DNA from: an uncultured beta proteobacterium
Lineage (GTDB): Bacteria; Pseudomonadota; Gammaproteobacteria; Burkholderiales; Rhodocyclaceae
Length of the DNA stretch: 6,139 bases
Direction: 5' to 3'
Assembly: GCA_903910495.1 (NCBI GenBank)
Contig: CAIVZW010000576.1
Span: forward strand, 1-6,139
Below are positions 1-6,139 of the stretch, piece after piece; positions within the stretch are counted from its first letter, which is position 1, and each line of letters starts with the position of its first letter. A program made the translations under genes and the position numbers. Under the pieces are notes generated by a model. That model was not told the origin of the DNA. It was given only the letters and a program-made list of their open reading frames with translations, and searched no databases.

Positions 1-1385
1 ATTTCCCTGGTCAGCAGACGGATGCGGTGCTGGGCGCGTTGCAGACGCTTGGTCGTACGCACAATACCCACGTAGTCCCACATGAAGCGGCGCAGTTCAT
101 CCCAGTTGTGCGCGATGACAATTTCCTCGTCGGGATCAGTCACGCGGCTGGCATCCCATTCGGGAATCTTCGGCAGACTGATCGCCGGTTGCGCGAGGAT
201 GTCATTCGCCGCCGCTTCCGAGAAGACCAGACATTCGAGCAGTGAATTGCTGGCCAGCCGGTTGGCGCCGTGCAGACCGGTGCAGGAGGCTTCTCCCGCC
301 GCGTAGAGTCCTGGAATGCTTGTCCGGGCCTGCAGGTCGGTGACAATGCCGCCACAGGTGTAATGCGCAGCGGGAACTACCGGAATCGGTTCGCGGGTAA
401 TGTCGATGCCAAATTCGAGGCAGCGCGCCAGGATGTTCGGGAAATGTTCCCTGAGGAATTTTGCCGGCTTGTGCGATATGTCGAGGTAAACGCAATCCAG
501 GCCGCGTTTTTTCATTTCAAAGTCAATCGCTCTGGCCACGACATCGCGTGGCGCGAGCTCGGCGCGCGCATCGTGTTCCGGCATGAAGCGAATGCCGTCG
601 GGCAGGAGCAGCAAACCGCCTTCGCCACGCACCGCTTCGGAGATCAGGAATGACTTGGCTTTCGGATGGTAAAGACAGGTTGGGTGAAACTGGATGAACT
701 CCATGTTGGCTATCTTGCAACCGGCGCGCCAGGCCATTGCAATGCCATCCCCGGTCGAGGTGTCCGGATTTGTCGTATAGAGATAAACCTTGCCTGCGCC
801 ACCCGTGGCGATCAACGTTTGCTGAGCAGCAACCGTCAGTACTTCGCCGCTGTCGCTATCCAGCGCATAGGTGCCATAACAGCGCTTGTCGGCAAGACCC
901 AACTTGTCCCCGGTAATCAGATCAATGGCAATGTGGCGCTCAAGGACAGTGATATTCGAGTTCTGCCGAACCTTGCGTGACAAGGTGTCCTGTACCGCCA
1001 GGCCGGTTGCATCGGCAACGTGGATGACACGGCGGGCGCTGTGCCCCCCTTCGCGGGTTAGATGGTAACCGGCTTCGTCACGGGTGAATGGGACACCCTG
1101 TTCGATAAGCCAATCAATGGCACGACGGCCGTTTTCGATGACGAACCGGGTCGCTTCGGGGTCATTAAGAAAGGCCCCGGCAGTGATCGTGTCACGAATG
1201 TGCGCTTCAATCGAATCCTGACTATCCAGTACAGCGGCGATCCCTCCCTGAGCCCAACTGGAAGCACTGTCTTCCAACGCACGTTTGCTGATCAGACCGA
1301 CCTTGCAGGTTTGCGCAAGCCGGAGTGCCGCCGACTGACCGGCAAGACCACTGCCAATGATGAGAATGTCGAATCGAAGCGCCAC
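1..1385 (-). CDS. nadB: L-aspartate oxidase NadB (C-terminus cut off by window edge)
   Basis: This FAD enzyme oxidises L-aspartate to iminoaspartate, the first step of de novo NAD synthesis; quinolinate synthase NadA uses the product. The frame is open for 461 codons from a GTG at 1385-1383 to the left edge. Seen: N-terminus MALRFDILIIGSGLAG with the GxGxxG dinucleotide-binding loop (11-16), SSWAQGGIAAV (42-52), REGGHSARRVIH (111-122), EFIQFHPTCLY (229-239), APRD (278-281), HYTCGG (341-346) and GANRLASNSLLE (373-384). From family knowledge, E112, H234, R280, H341 and R376 line up with E. coli active-site residues E121, H244, R290, H351 and R386, a constant offset of 10. The family is about 530 residues long, so roughly 70 C-terminal residues lie outside. 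I chose the GTG because it places the beta strand and FAD loop right at the N-terminus and has an AGGG ribosome site about 8 bases upstream; no ATG fits. It is divergent from rpoE. Fumarate reductase/succinate dehydrogenase flavoproteins are homologous, but SSWAQGG and EGGHS favour NadB. Confidence 0.96.
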   Translation of the reverse strand, partial: MALRFDILIIGSGLAGQSAALRLAQTCKVGLISKRALEDSASSWAQGGIAAVLDSQDSIEAHIRDTITAGAFLNDPEATRFVIENGRRAIDWLIEQGVPFTRDEAGYHLTREGGHSARRVIHVADATGLAVQDTLSRKVRQNSNITVLERHIAIDLITGDKLGLADKRCYGTYALDSDSGEVLTVAAQQTLIATGGAGKVYLYTTNPDTSTGDGIAMAWRAGCKIANMEFIQFHPTCLYHPKAKSFLISEAVRGEGGLLLLPDGIRFMPEHDARAELAPRDVVARAIDFEMKKRGLDCVYLDISHKPAKFLREHFPNILARCLEFGIDITREPIPVVPAAHYTCGGIVTDLQARTSIPGLYAAGEASCTGLHGANRLASNSLLECLVFSEAAANDILAQPAISLPKIPEWDASRVTDPDEEIVIAHNWDELRRFMWDYVGIVRTTKRLQRAQHRIRLLTRE

Positions 1386-1412
1386 GTCACAAACCCTGAA
1401 ACAAAGAGAATA

Positions 1413-1441
1413 ACTATAGCACGTGCACCTCAAGGCATTAA
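1413..1441 (-). promoter_or_regulatory. Candidate sigma-70-type promoter of nadB
   Basis: On the minus strand a TATAGT -10-like hexamer (1418-1413) lies 17 bases downstream of TTAATG (1441-1436), a poor -35 (3 of 6 matches to TTGACA). Transcription would start near 1406, leaving a leader of about 20 bases before the GTG. The spacing is good but the -35 is weak. An 8-base palindrome GCACGTGC (1419-1426) abuts the -10 and could be an operator or chance. Confidence 0.35.
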
Positions 1442-1465
1442 GCTCCTGGCGATGTAAACCACGAT

Positions 1466-1490
1466 CAAGGCCTTGGGCAACTTGAAAGTT
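1466..1490. repeat. Two adjacent short palindromes in the nadB-rpoE divergent region
   Basis: CAAGGCCTTG (1466-1475) is a perfect 10-base palindrome. AACTTGAAAGTT (1479-1490) is an inverted repeat with 5-base arms and a 2-base centre. They are three bases apart, between two divergent genes, where a regulator binding site would be expected. AACTT is also the core of a sigma-E -35 element. The palindromes are directly visible; any function is inference. Confidence 0.4.
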
Positions 1491-1531
1491 TATGCACGAT
1501 CGCTACTCCAGCTTCAAGGTTGCGTTATACT
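1478..1531 (+). promoter_or_regulatory. Tentative rpoE promoter region
   Basis: Two imperfect signals lie upstream of rpoE. CAACTT (1478-1483) resembles the sigma-E -35 core GAACTT; 16 bases downstream is TCGCT (1500-1504), a poor match to the TCTGA/TCnAA type of -10. Separately, TATACT (1526-1531) is a good sigma-70 -10 about 45 bases before the ATG, but no TTGACA-like -35 sits 16-18 bases above it. From family knowledge rpoE genes often carry both a housekeeping and an autoregulated promoter; here neither is convincing by eye. Confidence 0.3.
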
Positions 1532-1575
1532 CTGTTAAAAGCACAACACCGTGTCCGACAGGGAATTCACAGAGC

Positions 1576-2175
1576 ATGAACGAACGCGAAATTGACCAGG
1601 AACTGGTCGAGCGCGCACAGGCAGGCGACAAGAAAGCTTTCGAGCGGCTGGTTGAAAAATATCAGCGCAAGCTTGGACGTCTGTTGTCGCGATATATCCG
1701 TGACCACGCCGAGGTTGAAGATGTTTCACAGGAAGCCTTCATCAAGGCTTACCGGGCGTTGCCGTCGTTTCGCGGCGAAAGTGCCTTTTATACCTGGCTT
1801 TACCGGATTGGCATCAATACGGCCAAGAACTATCTTGTTGCCAAAAGCCGGCGTGCGCCGACATCAACCGACTTTGATGCCGACGAGGCAGAAACCTTTG
1901 AAGATGCCGAGCAGTTGCGCGACATCAACACTCCGGAACGACTGTTACAATCGAAACAGATTGGTCAGACGGTCAATGCCGCGATGGAAGCCTTGCCGGA
2001 AGAATTGCGCAACGCCATAGTGCTGCGAGAGATCGAAGGCTTGAGTTATGAGGAAATTGCCGAAGAGATGAACTGCCCGATCGGTACGGTTCGTTCGCGC
2101 ATCTTCCGTGCTCGCGAGGCGGTGGCCGAGAAGTTGAGGCCATTACTCGATACCGCGCCGGATCATCGCTGGTAG
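1576..2175 (+). CDS. rpoE: RNA polymerase sigma-E factor (RpoE/AlgU)
   Basis: ECF-family sigma factor that directs core RNA polymerase to envelope-stress promoters; cytoplasmic and usually held inactive by a membrane anti-sigma factor (RseA/MucA). The 199-residue product matches RpoE/AlgU along its whole length. Region 2 (about 22-95) contains VEDVSQEAFIKAYRALPSF and SAFYTWLYRIGINTAKNYL, which bind core and the -10. A linker rich in acidic residues follows, then region 4 (about 135-190) with LREIEGLSYEEIAEEM and the helix-turn-helix PIGTVRSRIFRARE (168-181), which reads the -35. The ATG at 1576 gives MNEREIDQELVERAQAGD, collinear with E. coli MSEQLTDQVLVERVQKGD. The frame is open upstream to an ATG at 1492, but those 28 residues do not resemble the family and overlap the promoter region. 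Its ribosome site is weak. It is first in a run with rseC (66-base gap), mucD and a glutaredoxin gene. Oddity: no rseA or rseB follows. Confidence 0.97.
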   Translation: MNEREIDQELVERAQAGDKKAFERLVEKYQRKLGRLLSRYIRDHAEVEDVSQEAFIKAYRALPSFRGESAFYTWLYRIGINTAKNYLVAKSRRAPTSTDFDADEAETFEDAEQLRDINTPERLLQSKQIGQTVNAAMEALPEELRNAIVLREIEGLSYEEIAEEMNCPIGTVRSRIFRAREAVAEKLRPLLDTAPDHRW

Positions 2176-2241
2176 CTTGAGTCCCGGTGCATTTCCTCAA
2201 ATGTTCAACCCCTGTCAATAAAACTGATCCAGGCATTACCC

Positions 2242-2658
2242 ATGATTGACGCAGCCGGAACGATTACCGCCCTTGACGGTGACTATGCAATGGTGCGGAT
2301 GGACGAAACCGGTTGCGGTCGCTGCCATGAAGAGGGCGGTTGCGGTGGCAATAATATCGGCAAAATGTTCTGCACTACGCCGCGAACCTTTCGTGTATTG
2401 AATCCCGGGCACTCGGACATCGGTGATCATGTAAACATCGTCATTACTGAAGGTGTTGTCAGACGCAGTGCAGTGCTTGCCTATGGCCTGCCATTGCTGG
2501 CCCTGATCCTGGGTGCACTTGCCGGATCGAAGCTGGCCGGAGAAATCGGGGCCATCGTCGGTTCGTTCAGCGCTCTGCTTTTCTCGTGGCTAGCGCTGCA
2601 TTTTGCCCAGCTCAAGGTCAGGCCGGATCAACGTACTCAGCCCTATATCCGATATTGA
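2242..2658 (+). CDS. rseC: RseC/MucC family membrane protein
   Basis: A 138-residue inner-membrane protein of the RseC/MucC family. In E. coli RseC is encoded in the rpoE operon, has a mild effect on sigma-E activity, and works with the Rsx complex to reduce the oxidised SoxR iron-sulfur cluster. Seen: a cytoplasmic-type N-terminal domain with GCGRCHEEGGCGG (24-36); with C44, the cysteines C25, C28, C34 and C44 form CX2CX5CX9C, consistent with a metal or Fe-S site. Two hydrophobic segments follow, about 77-97 (AVLAYGLPLLALILGALAG) and 102-123, then a short basic and polar tail. It is slightly shorter than the 159-residue E. coli protein, mainly at the C-terminus. The ATG at 2242 is the natural start, since the family begins just before this beta-rich domain; its ribosome site is weak. 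It lies directly after rpoE, in the slot normally held by rseA-rseB, so it is the only regulator-like protein encoded next to this sigma factor. Its biochemical role here is inferred. Confidence 0.9.
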   Translation: MIDAAGTITALDGDYAMVRMDETGCGRCHEEGGCGGNNIGKMFCTTPRTFRVLNPGHSDIGDHVNIVITEGVVRRSAVLAYGLPLLALILGALAGSKLAGEIGAIVGSFSALLFSWLALHFAQLKVRPDQRTQPYIRY

Positions 2659-2663
2659 TTTTT

Positions 2664-2691
2664 GAACTTTCGACCCAATCTTCCAGTCCAG
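2664..2691 (+). promoter_or_regulatory. Candidate sigma-E promoter of mucD
   Basis: GAACTT (2664-2669, followed by another T) matches the sigma-E -35 consensus GGAACTT in six of seven positions. TCCAG (2687-2691), preceded by G, lies 17 bases downstream and fits the -10 pattern gTCnAA except for its last base. Transcription would start around 2698, leaving a leader of about 30 bases with the strong mucD ribosome site. degP/mucD genes are classical sigma-E targets, so the site makes biological sense. It begins six bases after the rseC stop, so mucD could be driven both from rpoE and from here. Confidence 0.5.
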
Positions 2692-2711
2692 TTAATCATC
2701 TACTGACTCAC

Positions 2712-2717
2712 AGGAGG
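2712..2717 (+). promoter_or_regulatory. Strong ribosome binding site of mucD
   Basis: AGGAGG is a full Shine-Dalgarno core, 11 bases before the mucD ATG. It is much stronger than the sites of rpoE, rseC and the glutaredoxin gene. This supports the start at 2729 and suggests higher translation of the protease than of its neighbours. Confidence 0.8.
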
Positions 2718-2728
2718 TTTTTGTCGCT

Positions 2729-4177
2729 ATGAAACAGATCGTTACGGCATTTTTCTTCACAGTTTTTTCATTGCTTGCTCAGGCCCAGAGCAAGTCCTTG
2801 CCAGACTTTACGGAACTTGTAGAAAAACAAGGGGCGGCCGTCGTCAATATCAGCACGACACAGCTTGTCCGTGGAATCGGGCGGGGAACTCTGCCTTTTC
2901 CGTTCGATGAAGACGATCCGATGTCAGATTTTTTCCGTCGTTTCATCCCCCGTCAACCGGGAACGCCAGGCACGCCTAGTGTTCCCCGCGATTTCGAGAG
3001 TCGCTCGCTGGGCTCCGGGTTCATCATCAGTACCGACGGCTATATTCTGACCAATGCTCACGTGGTTGATTCCGCGGACGAAATTACCGTTCGCTTGACC
3101 GACAAGCACGAATTCAAGGCCAAAGTCATTGGTGCCGACAAACGGACAGATGTCGCGCTGATCAAGATCGAAGCAACGGGCTTGCCCGCCGTGCGAATGG
3201 GCAATCCGAATGCCCTCAAGGTTGGCGAATGGGTTATCGCCATCGGCTCTCCCTTTGGCTTTGACAACAGTGTGACGGCCGGCATCGTCAGTGCCAAAGG
3301 CCGCTCCCTGCCGCAGGAGAATTTTGTTCCCTTCATCCAGACCGATGCCGCCATCAATCCTGGAAATTCAGGTGGCCCGCTGTTCAACATGCAGGGCGAA
3401 GTGGTTGGCATCAACTCGCAGATCTATAGTCGATCAGGGGGGTTCATGGGAATCTCGTTCGCCATCCCGATCGACGTGGCCATGGATATCCAGAATCAAC
3501 TCAAGACCAGCGGCAAGGTCAGCCGCGGACGCATCGGCGTTGTGATTCAGGAAGTCACCAAGGAACTTGCTGAATCCTTCGGCTTGAGTAAAGCGCAGGG
3601 GGCCGCCGTCAATGCGGTTGAAAAAGGGGGGCCTGCCGAAAAAGCTGGGGTGGAACCCGGTGATGTCATTCTCCAGTTTGATGGCAAAAAGGTCACCAAT
3701 TCGGGGGATTTGCCGCGTATCGTTGGTTCGACCAAGCCGGGCTCGAAAATTCCCATGCAGGTGTGGAGAAAAGGTAGCACCCATGATCTGACGGTCGTTG
3801 TCGGTGAAACGCCCGAAGAAAAATCCCTGATCAGGAGCGGGAAAGGTAAAAAACAGCCTGAGCAGGCCGCGAACCGGCTTGGCCTGATCGTGTCGGAACT
3901 GAACAACGAACAAAAGCGGGAACTGAAAATCAATGGGGGTCTGCTGGTCGAGGATATTCGTAACAATGCAAGCCGGGCCGATCTGCGCCCGGGCGATATC
4001 ATCCTGGCACTCATTGCCCGAGGCGAAAATACCGAGATCAGGAGTGTTGATCAGTTCAACAAACTACTTGCGCAGTTTGACAAGTCGGCCAATATTACCT
4101 TGCTGGTGAAGCGTGGCGAGTTACAAACCTTTGTCACCATCAGGGGACAGGGAGTGCCCGACAAGAAAGCAGAATGA
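2729..4177 (+). CDS. mucD: Periplasmic serine protease, DegP/DegQ/MucD type (Do family)
   Basis: HtrA/Do-type endopeptidase and probable chaperone that clears misfolded envelope proteins in the periplasm; in Pseudomonas MucD restrains AlgU activation. The 482-residue product starts with a Sec signal peptide: a short basic start, a hydrophobic stretch (about 5-17) and a signal-peptidase site AQA/QS after residue 19. The trypsin-like domain shows the full catalytic triad: H111 in LTNAHVVD, D141 in RTDVALIKI and S214 in GNSGGPLF, preceded by the oxyanion-loop run TDAAINPG. A low-complexity Pro/Gly/Asp loop at about 49-88 corresponds to the LA/Q-linker of this family. PDZ1 (about 267-360) carries GRIGV and KAGVEPGDVI; after a basic linker (about 366-380), PDZ2 (about 383-475) carries the equivalent RADLRPGDII. 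Length and architecture are normal for DegP/DegQ/MucD. It has its own likely sigma-E promoter and a strong ribosome site. DegP, DegQ and MucD cannot be separated by sequence alone; the symbol follows the gene context. Confidence 0.96.
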   Translation: MKQIVTAFFFTVFSLLAQAQSKSLPDFTELVEKQGAAVVNISTTQLVRGIGRGTLPFPFDEDDPMSDFFRRFIPRQPGTPGTPSVPRDFESRSLGSGFIISTDGYILTNAHVVDSADEITVRLTDKHEFKAKVIGADKRTDVALIKIEATGLPAVRMGNPNALKVGEWVIAIGSPFGFDNSVTAGIVSAKGRSLPQENFVPFIQTDAAINPGNSGGPLFNMQGEVVGINSQIYSRSGGFMGISFAIPIDVAMDIQNQLKTSGKVSRGRIGVVIQEVTKELAESFGLSKAQGAAVNAVEKGGPAEKAGVEPGDVILQFDGKKVTNSGDLPRIVGSTKPGSKIPMQVWRKGSTHDLTVVVGETPEEKSLIRSGKGKKQPEQAANRLGLIVSELNNEQKRELKINGGLLVEDIRNNASRADLRPGDIILALIARGENTEIRSVDQFNKLLAQFDKSANITLLVKRGELQTFVTIRGQGVPDKKAE

Positions 4178-4178
4178 C

Positions 4179-4439
4179 TTGGCGAAGCTGACGCTGATCT
4201 CTCGTACGTATTGTCATCTCTGTCACGACATGGAGTTGGCACTGATCCCGCTGGCGGCTGAATTCGGGGTTGATATTGAACTTGTTGATATTGACGCCGA
4301 CCCTGAACTCGAAGCACTCTACGATGAATGGGTTCCGGTGTTGTTGTACGAGGGAAGCGAACTCTGTCATCACGTCCTCGAAACGAGCAAAGTCCGTGAT
4401 TATCTGAGCACTAATCTCGGATTTTCTAAACCCGCATAA
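4179..4439 (+). CDS. Small glutaredoxin-like (thioredoxin-fold) protein
   Basis: An 86-residue thioredoxin-fold protein of the short glutaredoxin-like family (DUF836 type) often found next to mucD in betaproteobacteria. Seen: a first beta strand (KLTLISRTY), then a CXXC redox pair C12-H-L-C15 at the start of the helix, a second strand (VDIELVDIDADPEL), the motif VPVL with the probable cis-proline P53, and a further cysteine C63 in GSELC. These fit a thiol-disulfide oxidoreductase without a signal peptide, so cytoplasmic; its substrate is unknown. Start choice: TTG at 4179 begins one base after the mucD stop and gives the normal family length. The only earlier start I see, GTG at 4113, would add 22 residues unlike the family and overlap mucD by 65 bases. 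The ribosome site is weak (AAGAAAG), consistent with coupling to mucD translation. It is the last gene of the cluster. Confidence 0.82.
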   Translation: MAKLTLISRTYCHLCHDMELALIPLAAEFGVDIELVDIDADPELEALYDEWVPVLLYEGSELCHHVLETSKVRDYLSTNLGFSKPA

Positions 4440-4457
4440 ACACAGGGTTTGCGGTTT
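4428..4457. terminator. Weak hairpin between convergent genes
   Basis: AAACCCGCA (4428-4436) can pair with TGCGGTTT (4450-4457), giving eight pairs with one bulged C; an alternative pairing is AAACCC with GGGTTT (4445-4450). The left arm runs into the end of the glutaredoxin gene. There is no clear T-run downstream on either strand, so it is a poor candidate for intrinsic termination. It is listed only because it is the sole structure seen between the two convergent genes. Confidence 0.2.
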
Positions 4458-4525
4458 GTTGAGTGTGAGATTTCGGCATCAGTAACGGATCAGCGCGATG
4501 CCCTTCCTGCACTTCGGAGCGCCGT

Positions 4526-6139
4526 TCAGGTTTTCTGCAACCAATGGCACAAGGTGGCGTAGAGAGCATCCGGTTCCACCGGTTTGCCGATATGATCGTT
4601 CATGCCCGCGGTCAGGCACGCTTCGCGATCTTCATCGAAGGCATTGGCGGTCAGGGCCAGGATCGGGATGGCCGCCATGCCGGGCCATTGACGAATGGCG
4701 CGGGTGGCCTCCATCCCGTTCATGACCGGCAATTGCACATCCATCAGGATAAGGGCATAGTTGCCGGTGCGCGCCTTGTCCACGGCTTCCTGACCATTCA
4801 CCGCAACATCCACCACCAGGCCGGCGCCCTCTAGCAGGTAGACCTCCACTTCCCGGTTCAGGGGATCGTCTTCCACCACCAGCACGCGAACGCCGGGGAA
4901 CAGCCGCGCCAGAATCTCGTGCGCTAGCTCGGCGTCCGCGGTATCGGCGGACGGCAAAACGGCGCGCTGCTGCCGGAGGCGAAGCGTTGCCCAGAAGGTA
5001 CTGCCCTGGCCGGCTTCACTGATCACGCCGGCATCGCCGCCCATCAGCGTGGCCAGGCGTTTGGCAATGCTCAGGCCAAGACCGGTACCCCCGTAGTTGC
5101 GGGTCGATGAGTCGTCGGCCTGGATGAAGGCATGAAACAGCCGGGCCTGCTGCTCGGAACTGATGCCGATACCCTGATCACTGACCTCGAGGCGCAGCAA
5201 CAGGCTGTGGTGATCGGCCTCCATGGCGTCGGCGCGCACGGTGATCTGGCCTTGTGCGGAGAACTTGATGGCGTTGCTGATGAAATTGATCAGGATCTGT
5301 TTCAGACGCATGGCATCGCCACACAGCAGATCGGGCAGTGTGGGCGCGAGTTCACGGGACAGGCTAAGCCCCTTGGCCTGGGCCGCTGCATCCTGCATGC
5401 GCAGGGCGTCGTCAATGGTTTGCGCGAGAGAAAAGTTCTTTTCGTCCAGCGTCAAACGGTCGGCCTCGATCTTGGAGAGGTCGAGGATGTCGTTGATGAT
5501 GCCCAGCAGGTGTTGCGCGGAAGCCTTGCTCTTCTTGAGCCAATCGATCTGCTTGGGATCGGTGACCCGGAGCAGGAGCAGTTCGGTCATTCCCAGAATA
5601 CCGTTCATCGGAGTACGCAGTTCATGGCTCATGTTGGACAGGAAGACACTCTTGGCGCGGTTGGCGGCTTCGGCGTCGTCACGGGCCTGTGACAGTTCGG
5701 CGGTACGGGCAAAGACGAGTTCTTCAAGGTGAGAACGGTGCCGCTCCAGTTCCTCCTCGGCCCGTTTGCGTTCGCTGATGTCGGTCAGGGCGAGGCGCGC
5801 CCCGGCCAGGCTTCCGGGGGGGTGCAGGCCGTCGAGTTGGGCCTCGAACACGTGACCCGCGCCGTGTTTCAGGGTCAGCTCGATGCTGGCGCTGACCCCG
5901 GGTTTCTTCACGTGCATATAAAACCGCCGCCAGCGATCGCCGTCTTCAGGAACAACCCACGCGGCCAGGGAGCTGTGCAGCAGCGCCTTGCGCGCCACGC
6001 CCAGGAGCTTGACGGCGGTCAGGTTGACCTCCGAGATCAGGCCGTCGGTCGTGAGCGTGAGATAGCCGACCGGGGCAAATTCATAGAGTTCGACATAACG
6101 GTCACGTGACTCCTCGAGGGCGCTTTGCGCCTGGCGCAG
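4526..6139 (-). CDS. Hybrid sensor histidine kinase, PAS-HisKA-HATPase-REC (N-terminus cut off)
   Basis: Two-component hybrid kinase that would autophosphorylate and pass the phosphate to its own receiver domain, then to an unseen Hpt or regulator. The visible 537 residues, open to the right edge, contain in order: a PAS domain (about 10-120; FAPVGYLTL, then the PAS-linked ending [12 protein letters not shown]); a coiled coil (about 123-165); HisKA with phospho-acceptor H172 in [12 protein letters not shown]; an HATPase_c domain with N-box NFISNAIKF (285-293), G1 DQGIG (321-325), F-box LFHAFIQAD and G2 GGTGLGLS (350-357); and a REC domain with acidic pocket VEDD (422-425), phospho-acceptor D467 in [12 protein letters not shown]497 and K519. 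All key residues are present, so it looks functional. No membrane segment or signal peptide is visible; any sensor domain lies further upstream. No Hpt domain follows the REC. The stimulus cannot be told from sequence. It is convergent with the sigma-E cluster and richer in GC, so probably unrelated to it. Confidence 0.95.
   Translation of the reverse strand: MRQAQSALEESRDRYVELYEFAPVGYLTLTTDGLISEVNLTAVKLLGVARKALLHSSLAAWVVPEDGDRWRRFYMHVKKPGVSASIELTLKHGAGHVFEAQLDGLHPPGSLAGARLALTDISERKRAEEELERHRSHLEELVFARTAELSQARDDAEAANRAKSVFLSNMSHELRTPMNGILGMTELLLLRVTDPKQIDWLKKSKASAQHLLGIINDILDLSKIEADRLTLDEKNFSLAQTIDDALRMQDAAAQAKGLSLSRELAPTLPDLLCGDAMRLKQILINFISNAIKFSAQGQITVRADAMEADHHSLLLRLEVSDQGIGISSEQQARLFHAFIQADDSSTRNYGGTGLGLSIAKRLATLMGGDAGVISEAGQGSTFWATLRLRQQRAVLPSADTADAELAHEILARLFPGVRVLVVEDDPLNREVEVYLLEGAGLVVDVAVNGQEAVDKARTGNYALILMDVQLPVMNGMEATRAIRQWPGMAAIPILALTANAFDEDREACLTAGMNDHIGKPVEPDALYATLCHWLQKT

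Noticed and set aside
270..1457. Plus-strand open frames of 104-131 codons opposite nadB (270-653, 666-980, 1062-1457).
   Set aside because: The minus-strand NadB frame is continuous with all catalytic motifs, so these are shadows of it.
1492..1575. An N-terminal extension of RpoE from an upstream ATG at 1492.
   Set aside because: The extra 28 residues do not resemble RpoE, cover the likely promoter region, and the ATG at 1576 aligns with known RpoE starts.
2177..2200. A possible hairpin after rpoE (TTGAG pairing with CTCAA).
   Set aside because: Five base pairs with a 14-base loop and no T-run; too weak for a terminator or attenuator.
5132..5732. Two long plus-strand open frames (186 and 169 codons) opposite the histidine kinase.
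   Set aside because: They overlap each other and lie antisense to clear HisKA and HATPase coding sequence. High GC depletes stop codons on the opposite strand, and neither protein looks like a known family.
1..6139. CRISPR arrays, tRNA or rRNA genes, insertion sequences, attachment sites, riboswitches.
   Set aside because: No regularly spaced repeats, tRNA-like cloverleaf, transposase or integrase frame, or long terminal repeat was seen; nearly all of the window is accounted for by the five genes.

Overview
The window looks like a chromosomal segment of a betaproteobacterium, most plausibly of the Rhodocyclales (Dechloromonas/Azonexus/Accumulibacter type). This rests on gene order (nadB divergent from an rpoE-rseC-mucD-glutaredoxin cluster), on the protein sequences, and on moderate GC. 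No rRNA or other phylogenetic marker is present, so the placement is an inference.

Layout: (1) 1-1385, minus strand, is nadB (L-aspartate oxidase), starting at a GTG and running off the left edge without its last ~70 codons. (2) 1386-1575 is a divergent promoter region with two short palindromes. (3) 1576-4439, plus strand, is a compact envelope-stress cluster: rpoE/algU (sigma-E), rseC/mucC (membrane protein with a Cys-rich N-terminus), mucD (periplasmic DegP/DegQ-type serine protease) and a small glutaredoxin-like protein that starts at the mucD stop. (4) 4440-4525 is a short convergent intergenic stretch with only a weak hairpin. (5) 4526-6139, minus strand, is a PAS-HisKA-HATPase-REC hybrid histidine kinase whose N-terminus lies beyond the right edge. 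It appears more GC-rich than the sigma-E cluster.

How it fits together: RpoE would direct core RNA polymerase to envelope-stress promoters, and MucD would degrade or refold misfolded periplasmic proteins. A good sigma-E-like promoter just upstream of mucD suggests a direct RpoE-to-mucD link. RseC and the glutaredoxin add a thiol/redox element. The most notable point is what is missing: the anti-sigma factor gene rseA (mucA) and its partner rseB (mucB), which normally lie between rpoE and rseC/mucD, are absent. The rpoE-rseC gap is only 66 bases and both flanking genes look intact. lepA, which I would expect after the glutaredoxin gene in related genomes, is replaced by the convergent kinase. 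I found no mobile element, CRISPR array, tRNA or rRNA, and no convincing wholly new system.
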